The position numbers were made by a program, and so were the translations under genes. From CAWHJB01 sp963698715 (lineage in GTDB: Bacteria; Chloroflexota; Anaerolineae; Anaerolineales; UBA4823): a stretch of DNA of 64,000 bases. The stretch is from the NCBI GenBank assembly GCA_963698715.1, contig CAVORW010000004.1, forward strand, positions 310,001 to 374,000, in the 5' to 3' direction. Positions 52,587 through 61,817 of this stretch are shown here, in pieces. Under the pieces are notes generated by a model, which made no database searches, was not told the DNA's origin, and worked only from the letters and a program-made list of their open reading frames with translations. Numbering within the stretch: position 1 is the stretch's first letter; each line of letters starts with the position of its first letter.

Positions 52587-53768
52587 ATGAAGAACCCCCG
52601 AGAGCGCATATTGGTTGTGGAGAGCAATCCTGAGATCAGTGATCTGATTGCACGGCAGACATTGCAAACCTTGGGCTATCGGGTCGAGGTGGCCCGCGCC
52701 GCAGCCAACGCGATCCAGCAAGCTGCCCATTTTGCCCCCGACGTGATTATTGCCAATCTGCATCTGCCCGGTTTAAGCGGAAAAGACCTGCTGGTTGCGT
52801 TGAATTCCCAGGGATTAGACGTACCGGTGATCGTGATTGCTCAAAAAGGGATGGAAAGCGATGTAATTCAAGCGTTCCGCCTGGGGGCTGCCGACTACTT
52901 GCTGTGGCCCAGCCGAGAAGCTGAAGTGGTATCGGCGGTTGAACGGGTATTGAAACAGGTTCGTTCGCGCCGGGAGCGCGAATCTTTGGCGTCCCAACTC
53001 AAAGATACCAATGAGGAACTGCACCGCCGGGTCAGGGAACTGACCACGATATTTGCCATTGGCAAAGCCGTAACCTCCATCACCGATCAGAGTAGTCTAT
53101 TTGAAAAAATTGTAGAGGGTGCCATCTATATTACGGATGCAGAGTGCGGCTGGTTGCTTTTACGCTCTGAACAAACCAAGAATTTTATTCTTGGGGCTGA
53201 GCGAAATCTGCCTAAGACAGTCAGCGCTAAACTGAACCAACCCTGGGATGATGGTATTAGCAGCCTTGTGGCTTTGTCTGGCGAAACTTTATCGATTCAT
53301 GGAGAGCCATTAAAACGGTTCAAAGTCTCCAAGATGGGTCAATCCGCGCTGGTGGTTCCGATTAAACTTAAAAACGAGGTGATCGGTCTACTGGTGGTCA
53401 TTCGAAAATCGCCCCAGCCGTTCAGCCCAAGCAATCAGACCTTGCTCGAAGCTGTCGCGGATTATGCTTCGATATCTTTAATGAATGCCAGATTGTTCCG
53501 AGCGCTTGAAGAACGCGCCCGAATCTTGCAACAAGCTGTTGAAAACGCCCAAACGAATGAGCGTAGCGCAGACGAACAAATAGAGAAAATCCAGCACGAC
53601 TTGCAAAGCCCCCTGACCGACGCAGTACAAATCATAAACTCGTTCGTGGCAAGCGAAGAAGCCCGCCTGAACGCCTCCCAGAAAGAAGTCCTGCGGTCCA
53701 TTCAGACGAAACTGGAGCAAATGTCTTCTCTGCTCGAATCAGTGTATCCATCGGTGCCAAAACGCTAG
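52587..53768 (+). CDS. Pseudo-receiver, GAF and HisKA-like protein without ATPase domain
   Basis: A 393-residue protein. Residues 7-125 have a receiver fold but the phosphoacceptor Asp is Asn57 (VIIANLHLPG), the acidic pair is E-S, and the conserved Lys is replaced (LLWPSR), so phosphorylation is not expected. A GAF domain follows (about 145-310). Residues 330-390 form a helix pair with KIQHDLQSPLTD, an H-box-like segment, but the ATP-binding domain is missing. It precedes a full hybrid kinase by 64 bp and may be its partner or dimerisation subunit. Confidence 0.83.
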   Translation: MKNPRERILVVESNPEISDLIARQTLQTLGYRVEVARAAANAIQQAAHFAPDVIIANLHLPGLSGKDLLVALNSQGLDVPVIVIAQKGMESDVIQAFRLGAADYLLWPSREAEVVSAVERVLKQVRSRRERESLASQLKDTNEELHRRVRELTTIFAIGKAVTSITDQSSLFEKIVEGAIYITDAECGWLLLRSEQTKNFILGAERNLPKTVSAKLNQPWDDGISSLVALSGETLSIHGEPLKRFKVSKMGQSALVVPIKLKNEVIGLLVVIRKSPQPFSPSNQTLLEAVADYASISLMNARLFRALEERARILQQAVENAQTNERSADEQIEKIQHDLQSPLTDAVQIINSFVASEEARLNASQKEVLRSIQTKLEQMSSLLESVYPSVPKR

Positions 53769-53832
53769 CGGCTTGCGCGGCTCCCCAGGTTGATTCGCAA
53801 TCATATATCAGGGCCTCGGCTCTGGAAATTTT

Positions 53833-55761
53833 ATGCCGAACGAAAACATCCTTTTGATCTGCTCCAACAGCGGGACGACTCAGCTTCTCGAGCGGGCGAT
53901 CCTGCGCCCAGCCGGCTATCATGTGCATGTTGCGGCTGATCTAAAAGCAGTAGATAAGCTGGTTCAAACCAGCTCCTTAGATCTGATCATTCTTAACCCG
54001 CCGCTGATAGATGGAACAGATGCTCTACAGCTAGGCAGCCGGTTAGTTGACAGATGTCCCGTAATCCCCATCATTTTGCTCCCCCAGACACATTCTGAGA
54101 TCTTGCTGCAGCAGGCAATGCATGCCGGCTTTAGCGCTTATCTCAAACCGCCTGTAAATACCAATGATGTTTTACAAGCGGTCAAACACACACTGAAGCG
54201 CGGTCGCCGCCTGAAGGACTTTGTCCAACTGCAGGCAAAACGGGATACTAAGAGTCTCCAACAGCGCCTGACAAGCCTGGAGCTTCTCCAAAGTGTTGGG
54301 CGCAAAGTTACGTCTCTGCTGGATCTAGATGAGGTATTAACTGCGGTCGTTGAAGCTGCGGTTGAACTGACCCAGGCGGAGGAGGGCAGTCTGCTACTGC
54401 TGGATGATGATACTGGCGAACTGTATGTGCGAGCAGAGCGAAATTTTCAAGAGGATCTGGTCCGTACCTTTCGGCTCCCTACGAGTGACACATTGGTTGG
54501 TTCGGTTGTACAAACCGGAGAGCCGATTCTGATCAACCAGTCATCACCCCAAAAAATACTGACCTCGTACCTGGTTTACTCAATGATTTATGTGCCTCTT
54601 ATCCTACAAGATCGTGTGATAGGCGCTTTAGGAGTCGACAATCGCCAGATCAGCCATGAATTTACGTACGAGCACGTGGCCTTGGTCTCAACTCTGGCAG
54701 GTTATGCAGCAGTTGCGATTGAGAATGCGCGGGCTTACCAAAGGATTGAGCAGGAACGCAAGAAATTAGAGACCCTGCTGACGAAAATCGAAGATGGCGT
54801 CGTAATCGTCGATCACGATGGGCAGTTGATTCTAGTTAATCGCAAAGTGCGTGATATTTTTGGCCTGGGCGGGATCAACATTAGCGGGAAAAATGTTCAA
54901 GACATCATCCCAAATTCGGATTTGTTGGGGTTACTGAACAATGAAAAGCGCAAAGGACCGCTCCGCGCTGAAATCGCCTTAGAAGATGGACACATCTACT
55001 ATGCTCAACTTTCACCTATTAGCGAGGTTGGGTTAGTAGTAACCATGCAAGATATCACCCACTTGAAGGAATTAGACCGCATCAAGAGCGACTTTGTCAA
55101 TACGGTTTCTCACGATCTGCGCTCACCACTCACTGCAATCCTGGGATATATCGAATTGATTGACCGGGTTGGCCCAGTAAACACTCAGCAGAGTGAATTT
55201 ATCAGACGTGTGCAGATCAGCGTCCACTCCATCACTGCCCTGATAAACGATCTATTAGATTTGGGACGGATAGAGGCAGGATTCGACACCAGAAATGAGT
55301 TAGTCCCACTGGCGGCTATCATCCATTATGCCATCGAAGGATTAACTTCCCGGGTGGAAGAAAAAAACCAGGAACTCAGTGTGCTCATCGACGACCATTT
55401 GCCGGGTATTCTCGGCAATCCGGTCCGGCTTCGTCAAATGCTTAACAATCTAATTGGAAACGCGATCAAATATACACCCGAGGGGGGCAGAATCCAGATC
55501 ACAGGACGACTGGAAGGTGAGCAAATCATCTTGCAGGTTTGTGATGATGGTCCAGGCATCCCCACAGCAGATCAACCCTATATCTTCGACAAATTTTATC
55601 GCGGCAGCAACGTCCTCTCGGATACGCCTGGCACTGGTCTGGGATTGGCAATAGTCAAATCAATCACGGAAAACCATCATGGGCGAATATGGGTAAACTC
55701 TTCCCCGGGCGTGGGCTCAATCTTTACCATTGTCCTTCCCGTAGTAGAAAACGACTTGTAG
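53833..55761 (+). CDS. Hybrid sensor histidine kinase: pseudo-receiver, GAF, PAS, HisKA, HATPase
   Basis: A 642-residue kinase. Residues 1-120 are a receiver-like domain with Asn55 in place of the phosphoacceptor Asp (LIILNPPLIDG), although Lys105 is kept. GAF spans about 150-305, with a conserved VVEAAVELTQAEEGSLLL start. PAS spans about 320-410. The H-box VSHDLRSPLT carries H427, the phosphorylated His. The HATPase part shows NNLIGNAIKYTPEGG, DDGPGIP and GTGLGLAIVK. No membrane helix, so it senses a cytoplasmic ligand. No dedicated response regulator gene is adjacent. Weak TGGAA site before the ATG. Confidence 0.92.
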   Translation: MPNENILLICSNSGTTQLLERAILRPAGYHVHVAADLKAVDKLVQTSSLDLIILNPPLIDGTDALQLGSRLVDRCPVIPIILLPQTHSEILLQQAMHAGFSAYLKPPVNTNDVLQAVKHTLKRGRRLKDFVQLQAKRDTKSLQQRLTSLELLQSVGRKVTSLLDLDEVLTAVVEAAVELTQAEEGSLLLLDDDTGELYVRAERNFQEDLVRTFRLPTSDTLVGSVVQTGEPILINQSSPQKILTSYLVYSMIYVPLILQDRVIGALGVDNRQISHEFTYEHVALVSTLAGYAAVAIENARAYQRIEQERKKLETLLTKIEDGVVIVDHDGQLILVNRKVRDIFGLGGINISGKNVQDIIPNSDLLGLLNNEKRKGPLRAEIALEDGHIYYAQLSPISEVGLVVTMQDITHLKELDRIKSDFVNTVSHDLRSPLTAILGYIELIDRVGPVNTQQSEFIRRVQISVHSITALINDLLDLGRIEAGFDTRNELVPLAAIIHYAIEGLTSRVEEKNQELSVLIDDHLPGILGNPVRLRQMLNNLIGNAIKYTPEGGRIQITGRLEGEQIILQVCDDGPGIPTADQPYIFDKFYRGSNVLSDTPGTGLGLAIVKSITENHHGRIWVNSSPGVGSIFTIVLPVVENDL

Positions 55762-55912
55762 GGTTTTCAAAAATTTTATTATTGTGAATTTGGGATAGGC
55801 ATTCTCTGACACAATATATCTTCCTGATCTGATAATGATTTCGAGCTCTCCCGCGACGCGATCATAAATTATTCTCTTTTTTTCAATGATACTCAGCCAG
55901 TATATTAAAAGC

Positions 55913-55951
55913 AGCCTCCGCCAGGACGGTGAGGTGTACCCGGCGGAGGCT
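55913..55951 (+). terminator. Hairpin after the hybrid kinase gene
   Basis: AGCCTCCGCC pairs with GGCGGAGGCT (10 bp) around a 19-base loop. It is 151 bp after the kinase stop and just before a strong Shine-Dalgarno. The short T-run (TTT) makes termination uncertain; it could instead be a translational control stem because the arm contains GGAGG. Confidence 0.5.
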
Positions 55952-55973
55952 TTCGCCAAAGGAGGAAACAGCG

Positions 55974-56018
55974 ATGAGCTCTCAGAGAATCCTGAATACT
56001 GATTTGCTACTTGTATAA
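55974..56018 (+). CDS. Possible 14-codon mini-ORF with strong ribosome-binding site
   Basis: AAAGGAGG lies about eight bases before an ATG that opens MSSQRILNTDLLLV and stops. The site is among the best in the window, but the peptide is too short to judge. It may be a leader peptide, a remnant of a deleted gene, or chance. The rest of 56019-56136 shows nothing. Confidence 0.3.
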   Translation: MSSQRILNTDLLLV

Positions 56019-56136
56019 TACCTGAGTTATCCTCAACCAGTCATTGCCAAAGGTCATGATTCGCATGTGATATTTTACACGAACTGCTTTGACATACCAT
56101 GTGAAATCCTCTCGACCAAAAGATTCTCAAAATCAC

Positions 56137-56748
56137 CTAATCCAGGGACTGATAGGTTTCTTTGGACCCCTTTTCCGAGCCTGCATCCAGTTGCCGCGAA
56201 AGGAACTCGAGGTCCGTAGAAAATTCCATCCAGTCTGGCACAACCAACACAAATCCTTCTGATCGGCGTGAAAACATTATCTCTGGCAAAAATAATCTTA
56301 AAAATATAGGGCTGATGGGATATCCTGTTAGCTCTACGACGACTACTGTCTTTCCATAAAAAGGCTCAAGAACTCTCCTGCTCGCCCAACCGGTATTAGA
56401 AGGCGGAAACAACTGAAAAAAATTGGATGGATGCGAGCTGCGAATGCGGCTGTAAGCAATGTTCAATCGCAAGAACGGTGTTACCAAACGCAGGTGGTCG
56501 CGGCGCGGCTGTACATAGGCCATATTTCGGGCGAAAAAGGCAAACAATCCAAATGCCAGCGAAACGACCGCTCCTGCCAACAGCCAGAACGTGTTTTCGG
56601 TATCTAAAACCTTTACGTTTTGGACACGTAGCAAACCCCAAACTACCATCAATATTAAACCGAGCAGGATTGTGGGCCCCCACAATCTGTCCATTGTCCG
56701 CCTATAAATTAAGAGGGAATGCCGTTTTCCAACCTTCCGAACTTTCAT
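56137..56748 (-). CDS. Membrane protein of unknown function, two helices
   Basis: A 203-residue protein with two hydrophobic helices (about 24-42 and 53-73) and a soluble C-terminal part of 125 residues, strand-rich (LVTPFLRLNIAYSRIRSSHP, VVVVELTGYPISP), which recalls bacterial PH-like domains found behind paired helices. The match is weak. GAGGAG eight bases before the ATG supports the start. Function unknown. Confidence 0.75.
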   Translation of the reverse strand: MKVRKVGKRHSLLIYRRTMDRLWGPTILLGLILMVVWGLLRVQNVKVLDTENTFWLLAGAVVSLAFGLFAFFARNMAYVQPRRDHLRLVTPFLRLNIAYSRIRSSHPSNFFQLFPPSNTGWASRRVLEPFYGKTVVVVELTGYPISPIFLRLFLPEIMFSRRSEGFVLVVPDWMEFSTDLEFLSRQLDAGSEKGSKETYQSLD

Positions 56749-56841
56749 GATCGCAGCTCCTCAATCAAATGGATAAAATGTTGTGCAGGGACCGCAGAAA
56801 AAAAGGAAGACTTTTAGCACACCCTAATTCCGGCAGGAACG

Positions 56842-58650
56842 TCAGGATGAATTTATCTCTTGCCGGTAAGGCAGTGTGAACCAGAATGTGCTGCCCCGAT
56901 CCAGAACACTATCAAATCCAATGACTCCGCCCATCAATTCAACCAGCCGCTTGGTTACATTCAAGCCCAAACCCCAGCCCTGCTGCTCGCGAACGGAATC
57001 CGACTCGGATCGGAAAAACTGGCTAAAAATCAAATTCTGTTCGCTCGACCCAATGCCTATCCCGGTGTCCTTCACTTCAATCCGCACCTGGCCAGCCCCC
57101 TGGCGAGCAGCGATACGGATTTCGCCACCTTCCGGCGTATACTTCCATGCATTGCTTAGCAGGTTCGTCAGGACCTGGATTAGCCGGGTGGGATCGGTCT
57201 GTATCGGGGGAAGATTCAGATCGAGATCAATGGATAAAGTTTGTTGTTTCTCTTCTAATTTGGGTTGCAAACTTCGGACCACCTCTTCGATAGATCCGCT
57301 GATCGATACCGAGACTCGCTCAAGCTTTAGCGTGCCGGTTTCTATTCGGGAAATGTCTGAAAGATCTGAAACCAGAACCGACATCCTCTCGACATTGCTC
57401 TGGATCACCTCCAGAAAATTCGCTTGCTGTGTATTGATCGGGCCTACTATTTCTTTGCGCAGCAAATCAGTATAACCTCTGATCGATGTCATAGGGATGC
57501 GCAACTCATGCGAGACTACAGATACAAATTTTGACTTTGCCAGGTCTGCCTGTTGAACCGCCAGATATAGATTATTGTTTTCAATAGCTGTCGCAGAGCG
57601 GGCAGCCAGTCGCATAAGAAACTGGATGGAGGGCTCATCAAAAGCTTGCTCAGCCTCTACCACGAGGACACCCAAGGGCAGGCCAGAATGGATCAGTGGA
57701 ATTGCTATCTGGGTCGTGCCATTCTCATCGGTAGAAGAAGTGCGCGCAAGCCTCATCTGGAGTGCTTCGCGTACGAGTGGATCTTCCAGACTTAGCCCCT
57801 GATCATCCATTGGCAATTTTCCCAGACGATTGGCATCTTGAGTCAGCAGCACCCATGCGCGGCTGCTCCGGGTTCCCATTACTGCCCATGTTCTAGTTAT
57901 CTCAATCACCCGTTCAAGATCGAGATGAGCATTTAACTCACGATCGATCTGGGTCAGCGTTTCCAACTCTGTTATCCGGCTGGCGAGAGCCTGATCTGTG
58001 TGAGTATAAAGCCGCGCATTCTCGATTGCTATTGCTGCTTGAGAAGCAAAAGCATTTAACAAATCCAGATCCTGCTGTTTGAAAAGGGCTTTTTTTATCC
58101 GGTTATCAACATAAATTGCTCCAATCATGATGCCGCGCACCAATAAGGGGGAACCCATGATCGAGCGTAAAGAATATAAAACGACCGAATCCTTTCCCGA
58201 AAATCGCGGGTCTGTTTGGGCATCAGTGGTGACAACGCCCTGACCGCTCATAATCATCGCATTTAATACCGTCTGACTAACTTCCATATCTTTTGATTCA
58301 AGCGATTCCTGGCTGAAATTGCGGGCTGCCCTCAGCTGCCAGACATCTGTATCCTGGTCTTTCAGCATCAGAAAACCGCGTTCAGCGCCTGTCAGCCCAA
58401 TCACAGCATCCATGACCTGATTTAAAACATCATCCAGATCCAGAGAGGTCCCCATCATGTTAGAGACCCGATACAAGGCCGCCAGACGAGACTCTTCCTG
58501 ATTCGTCTTTAAGCTATCGGCCAGCTCATCCAGCTTACGAGTCGCATCATGGATAGCAATCTTAGCTTCAACCGGCAACGATTGAGCAGAAAGTTGGTTT
58601 AATAGGGAACGGAGTGAGTCGATCTGGTTTTTCTTAGGTGCACTTTGCAT
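56842..58650 (-). CDS. Sensor histidine kinase with two GAF domains
   Basis: A 602-residue cytoplasmic kinase. GAF1 spans about 60-215 (LYRVSNMMGTSLDLDDVLNQV start and GAIYVDNR end). GAF2 spans about 225-365 and is more divergent. H381 lies in VVSHELRIPMTS. The ATP-binding part has LTNLLSNAWKYTPEGG, DTGIGI and GWGLGLNVTKRL. No membrane segment and no adjacent response regulator, so an orphan kinase by context. AGG lies before the ATG but the site is weak. Confidence 0.92.
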   Translation of the reverse strand: MQSAPKKNQIDSLRSLLNQLSAQSLPVEAKIAIHDATRKLDELADSLKTNQEESRLAALYRVSNMMGTSLDLDDVLNQVMDAVIGLTGAERGFLMLKDQDTDVWQLRAARNFSQESLESKDMEVSQTVLNAMIMSGQGVVTTDAQTDPRFSGKDSVVLYSLRSIMGSPLLVRGIMIGAIYVDNRIKKALFKQQDLDLLNAFASQAAIAIENARLYTHTDQALASRITELETLTQIDRELNAHLDLERVIEITRTWAVMGTRSSRAWVLLTQDANRLGKLPMDDQGLSLEDPLVREALQMRLARTSSTDENGTTQIAIPLIHSGLPLGVLVVEAEQAFDEPSIQFLMRLAARSATAIENNNLYLAVQQADLAKSKFVSVVSHELRIPMTSIRGYTDLLRKEIVGPINTQQANFLEVIQSNVERMSVLVSDLSDISRIETGTLKLERVSVSISGSIEEVVRSLQPKLEEKQQTLSIDLDLNLPPIQTDPTRLIQVLTNLLSNAWKYTPEGGEIRIAARQGAGQVRIEVKDTGIGIGSSEQNLIFSQFFRSESDSVREQQGWGLGLNVTKRLVELMGGVIGFDSVLDRGSTFWFTLPYRQEINSS

Positions 58651-58844
58651 GGAGATAACCTGTGATGGATGAATGGTCCGCGCACATCAAATTCAGACAC
58701 GGAAAAATATTTCGGCTGACTGCGTTTGCATATACCCAGGGGGGATTATTGGCTCTCGGAAACAGACGTGGTATAGCCATAATATAGGATATCACCACGG
58801 AATTATTTAAAGGTTCTTAGCGGTGTTCTCGCTAAATCAGAAGG

Positions 58845-58899
58845 AGTTGTGGTGTTTGTTTTTGGGCGGCAAAGCCCGCCCAAAACAAACACCACAACT
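58845..58899 (-). terminator. Long hairpin, probable terminator of the nth operon
   Basis: Arms 58845-58869 and 58875-58899 pair over about 24 bp with one bulge and a loop of a few bases. An outer imperfect pairing (GTTCTCGCTAAATC against GACTTAGCGAGGGAAC) extends it to about 58826-58933. It starts 43 bp after the nth stop. The remaining sequence of 58651-58942 shows no gene. Confidence 0.65.
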
Positions 58900-58942
58900 A
58901 TCTTTTCCATGTTAGCGACTTAGCGAGGGAACCATTTTGTGT

Positions 58943-59620
58943 TCATTGGCTCTCTAAATATACGTATTGATAGTAGTCACACAGATCGGTTAACGGGCAC
59001 CGGGGGCAATCTGGTTTGCGAGCATTACATATTTCTCGTCCCAGCCGAATGATGTTTAAGTGGGCAGCATAATAACTCTCAGGGCGAAATAATTCAGCCA
59101 GATGCTCATGCGATTTTTCGGCGCTCATTTCAGGTGGGCGCAGCCCAAGCCTGCCAGTAACTCGATGGACATGGGTATCTACCGGAAAAGCCGGTTTATC
59201 TAATGAAAACAAGAGCACAATTGCCGCTGTCTTTGGACCAACGCCTTTGAATTTCATCAACCAGTCTTTAGCTTCTTTGGGGGCAAGTTGATTTAAAAAA
59301 ATGATATCGAGCTCGCCACGCTCCGTTGTAATTTCGCGCAGAATTTTTTGAATACGCGGTCCTTTTTGATTTGCTAAGCCAGCTATACGAATTGCTTCCA
59401 CAACTGTGTTTTGATCAGCATCTCTTACTTCTTCCCAGGTTGGGAATCGCTTTCGCAGTGCATTAAAGGCTTTGTCTCGATTTATATCATTCGTATTTTG
59501 AGATAGAATGGTCGAAACAAGCTCATCCAGGGGTGGTAAAGGGTTTCGCCATTTCGGGATTCCGTAATAATCTTCGAGGTATTCTGTAACAGCACTGGCC
59601 TTTTCAGCTGCATTCATCAT
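58943..59620 (-). CDS. nth: Endonuclease III (DNA glycosylase/AP lyase)
   Basis: A 225-residue base-excision repair enzyme that removes oxidised pyrimidines. The HhH motif is LMKFKGVGPKTAA with catalytic Lys130, and Asp148 follows in FPVDTHVHRV. The C-terminal [4Fe-4S] ligands are C198, C205, C208 and C214 in the canonical C-x6-C-x2-C-x5-C spacing. Its ATG overlaps the asparaginase stop by 4 bp, so it is the second gene of that pair. Confidence 0.95.
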   Translation of the reverse strand: MMNAAEKASAVTEYLEDYYGIPKWRNPLPPLDELVSTILSQNTNDINRDKAFNALRKRFPTWEEVRDADQNTVVEAIRIAGLANQKGPRIQKILREITTERGELDIIFLNQLAPKEAKDWLMKFKGVGPKTAAIVLLFSLDKPAFPVDTHVHRVTGRLGLRPPEMSAEKSHEHLAELFRPESYYAAHLNIIRLGREICNARKPDCPRCPLTDLCDYYQYVYLESQ

Positions 59621-60714
59621 AAAGATATTTCTCGTGAAGTCTCAAATTTTAATCGGAAACACGGTCGTCCTTCGCCAACAACGAGTTTCCGCCAGTTTAA
59701 TACAGGTTGCTCAGGGCCAAACTCAGATAAAATCCCCAATTCTGCTTCGGATAGAGCGCCTAACTGTCGCAGTACCTCCAGGGTAACCGCCTGTACAGTT
59801 CTGGCTTTTAAGTCACCATCCGAGATCTTCAACGCGATCCCCACAGCCAGGGAATTCTCACCCAGGGCGCTTGGAAGCAGGCCAATTCCCTGATAACCCT
59901 CCGCCCCACCTTTAGCAATCAGACGGCCTTGTACGGTCTCCATCAGGCGTGTATCGAAGCGCCCCGGCCCACCCACCATATCAGGGTTGAATATCATGGC
60001 CGAAGTTATCGTCCGGCAGGCAGCAGCCCGTTCTGGTGGGCTAACATTTCCGAGGTTTGGGTCACACAGGCGAGCGTATCCAAAAGCCGCATTTCGCAAT
60101 GAAATTGCAAAATTAGGCGCCGAGCATCCATCGACACCCACCTTCACAGCCTCGCTGTGAAGACCACACAGTTCTGCAAAAGTTTGCAGGATCTCTTGCT
60201 GGATTGGATTGGCCAGATCTATATAAGCCAGCCCCTCTTCTACCGGTTGGCCATTTAATTCTTTCATATGCACAAAAGCTAGCATCCCCGTGTGTTTACC
60301 CGAACAATTATGGTGGTTTGGAGTTGGCTGCTGTTGCCGATCTTTCATGGTTTGTGAGGTGGCTTCGTCCATTGGGTAATGCACACCGCATAAGAGGTCG
60401 GCCTCAGTAACACCAGTTTTCACCTGCATTGCCTGTGCAACGGCAATATGGTCATCCGTCCCTGAGTGTGACGCACACATCAGGGCGATTTCACGGGGAG
60501 TCAAATTGAACGCAGCTTGCCCCCCATGCTCGAGGAATCGCAGGGCCTGGAATGGTTTTGCACTCGAGCGCAAATAAGTTACGGCTCCGGGATCACCGAC
60601 CGTGGCAATCAAATTACCTAGCACATCCACAACTGCAATCGCACCATAGTGGATAAATTCCACCGTACTCCCGCGTGTAAATTCATAAATGGGCTGGTAC
60701 TTTGATCCAGTCAT
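59617..60714 (-). CDS. Asparaginase of the PF06089 (rhizobial type II-like) family
   Basis: A 365-residue protein of the asparaginase family found in rhizobia and many environmental bacteria, unrelated to E. coli AnsA/AnsB. Motifs: RSSAKPFQALRFLEHG, MCASHSGTDDH and NHHNCSGKHTGML, which hold the Ser-Lys tandems and Cys of the active site. Likely hydrolyses L-asparagine to aspartate and ammonia. AGGA lies eight bases before the ATG. Coupled to nth by a 4-bp overlap, though the two functions are unrelated. Confidence 0.9.
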   Translation of the reverse strand: MTGSKYQPIYEFTRGSTVEFIHYGAIAVVDVLGNLIATVGDPGAVTYLRSSAKPFQALRFLEHGGQAAFNLTPREIALMCASHSGTDDHIAVAQAMQVKTGVTEADLLCGVHYPMDEATSQTMKDRQQQPTPNHHNCSGKHTGMLAFVHMKELNGQPVEEGLAYIDLANPIQQEILQTFAELCGLHSEAVKVGVDGCSAPNFAISLRNAAFGYARLCDPNLGNVSPPERAAACRTITSAMIFNPDMVGGPGRFDTRLMETVQGRLIAKGGAEGYQGIGLLPSALGENSLAVGIALKISDGDLKARTVQAVTLEVLRQLGALSEAELGILSEFGPEQPVLNWRKLVVGEGRPCFRLKFETSREISL

Positions 60715-60844
60715 ATGTCAAATCCTGTTCGATTGCGTCATTGTTCTGGCAGCCGTACGCCGCAATTGAGCTGCGTGATTCAAGTTACCCGAGTGAAAGC
60801 CAGCCTGAAGATGCTATTTGCTCTGCTAAATCAGCCCAGGCATG

Positions 60845-61717
60845 TCAATCGCTCTCATCTTCCAGTTCTTCCAGAATTCCTTCTGAACGATAGGAGCGCA
60901 GGTAGTATTGCAACAAGCCATAACGCAACCGCTGTGTATATTTTTCTTTAAGCTCGAAAGATGGAAATGAGAAATCCGAAAGCAGCGAAGCAACCATGCT
61001 CTCGGTAGCTTCGGGGAGCGCGTTCTTGTTCGCCAGACGGTCAAAGCCTTTCATCACTTTTTCCAGGTACTTGATTTGCGCCCGAACCGCTTCATTTGGA
61101 ACCGGACCACCGCGACTGCTGACGATCAGATAGTCCTTGTATTCGGTTTTGAGCAAATTCAGGGCCTCCAGCCAGGCAGTCAGGTCAGCATTCATCAAGA
61201 ACGGTGGCTGGCCCATGACCACTGCATCTCCAATAAAAACCACTTTCGCTTCAGGGATTAATACCCAGATCGCACCAATCGCTGGTCCTGGATGGTGCTC
61301 GAGCAACACCTCGGGCCCTCCCCAATGCAAAGACATACGATCTGAAAAAGTAATATCAGGATTAGCCCAACGCACCCCAATTGCATCGGTATAATTCTCC
61401 CAGATTGAACCGGTTTCAGCGTTTTGCCCTTTAAAAATCGTTGGGCGATTACGAAAAACCATGGCAGTTTTCTGATGAGCCACGATCGTGCACTCCATCG
61501 ATCTGGCACCCAATGTGCGATCAGGATGGGCATCCAAATTAATTAACAGGCGATTGGAGCCACCGCGTTGATTAAGTAAAGCCGAGCGCCAGGTGCGCGC
61601 CTCATCCGCCCGCAATGGGGCATCGATCATGATGGTGCCATGGGAATAGACCAATCCACCCAAGGTCACGCCCAAATAACCATCTTCATAATAAATCCCG
61701 CGTTCAATTTGTTGCAT
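60845..61717 (-). CDS. Metallo-beta-lactamase-fold protein with altered metal motif
   Basis: A 290-residue protein of the superfamily fold: GGLVYSHGTIMIDAPLR strands, LLINLDAHPDRTLGA in place of the usual H-x-H-x-D-H, EHHPGPAIGAIWV with a His ligand and VFIGDAVVMG with the bridging Asp. The first and last ligands of motif II are Asp and Arg (D-A-H-P-D-R), so at most one normal metal site is expected. It may be a single-metal hydrolase or a non-catalytic binder. GGGTGA lies before the ATG. Confidence 0.82.
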   Translation of the reverse strand: MQQIERGIYYEDGYLGVTLGGLVYSHGTIMIDAPLRADEARTWRSALLNQRGGSNRLLINLDAHPDRTLGARSMECTIVAHQKTAMVFRNRPTIFKGQNAETGSIWENYTDAIGVRWANPDITFSDRMSLHWGGPEVLLEHHPGPAIGAIWVLIPEAKVVFIGDAVVMGQPPFLMNADLTAWLEALNLLKTEYKDYLIVSSRGGPVPNEAVRAQIKYLEKVMKGFDRLANKNALPEATESMVASLLSDFSFPSFELKEKYTQRLRYGLLQYYLRSYRSEGILEELEDESD

Positions 61718-61817
61718 AAGTCACCCGAAATAGCTATATATTTTGATTCTTTTGGAATTTCGTATTGCCGTCCCAGAGAGCATTAATGATGGTTATTTCG
61801 ATTTAGCCCAATCTAGA

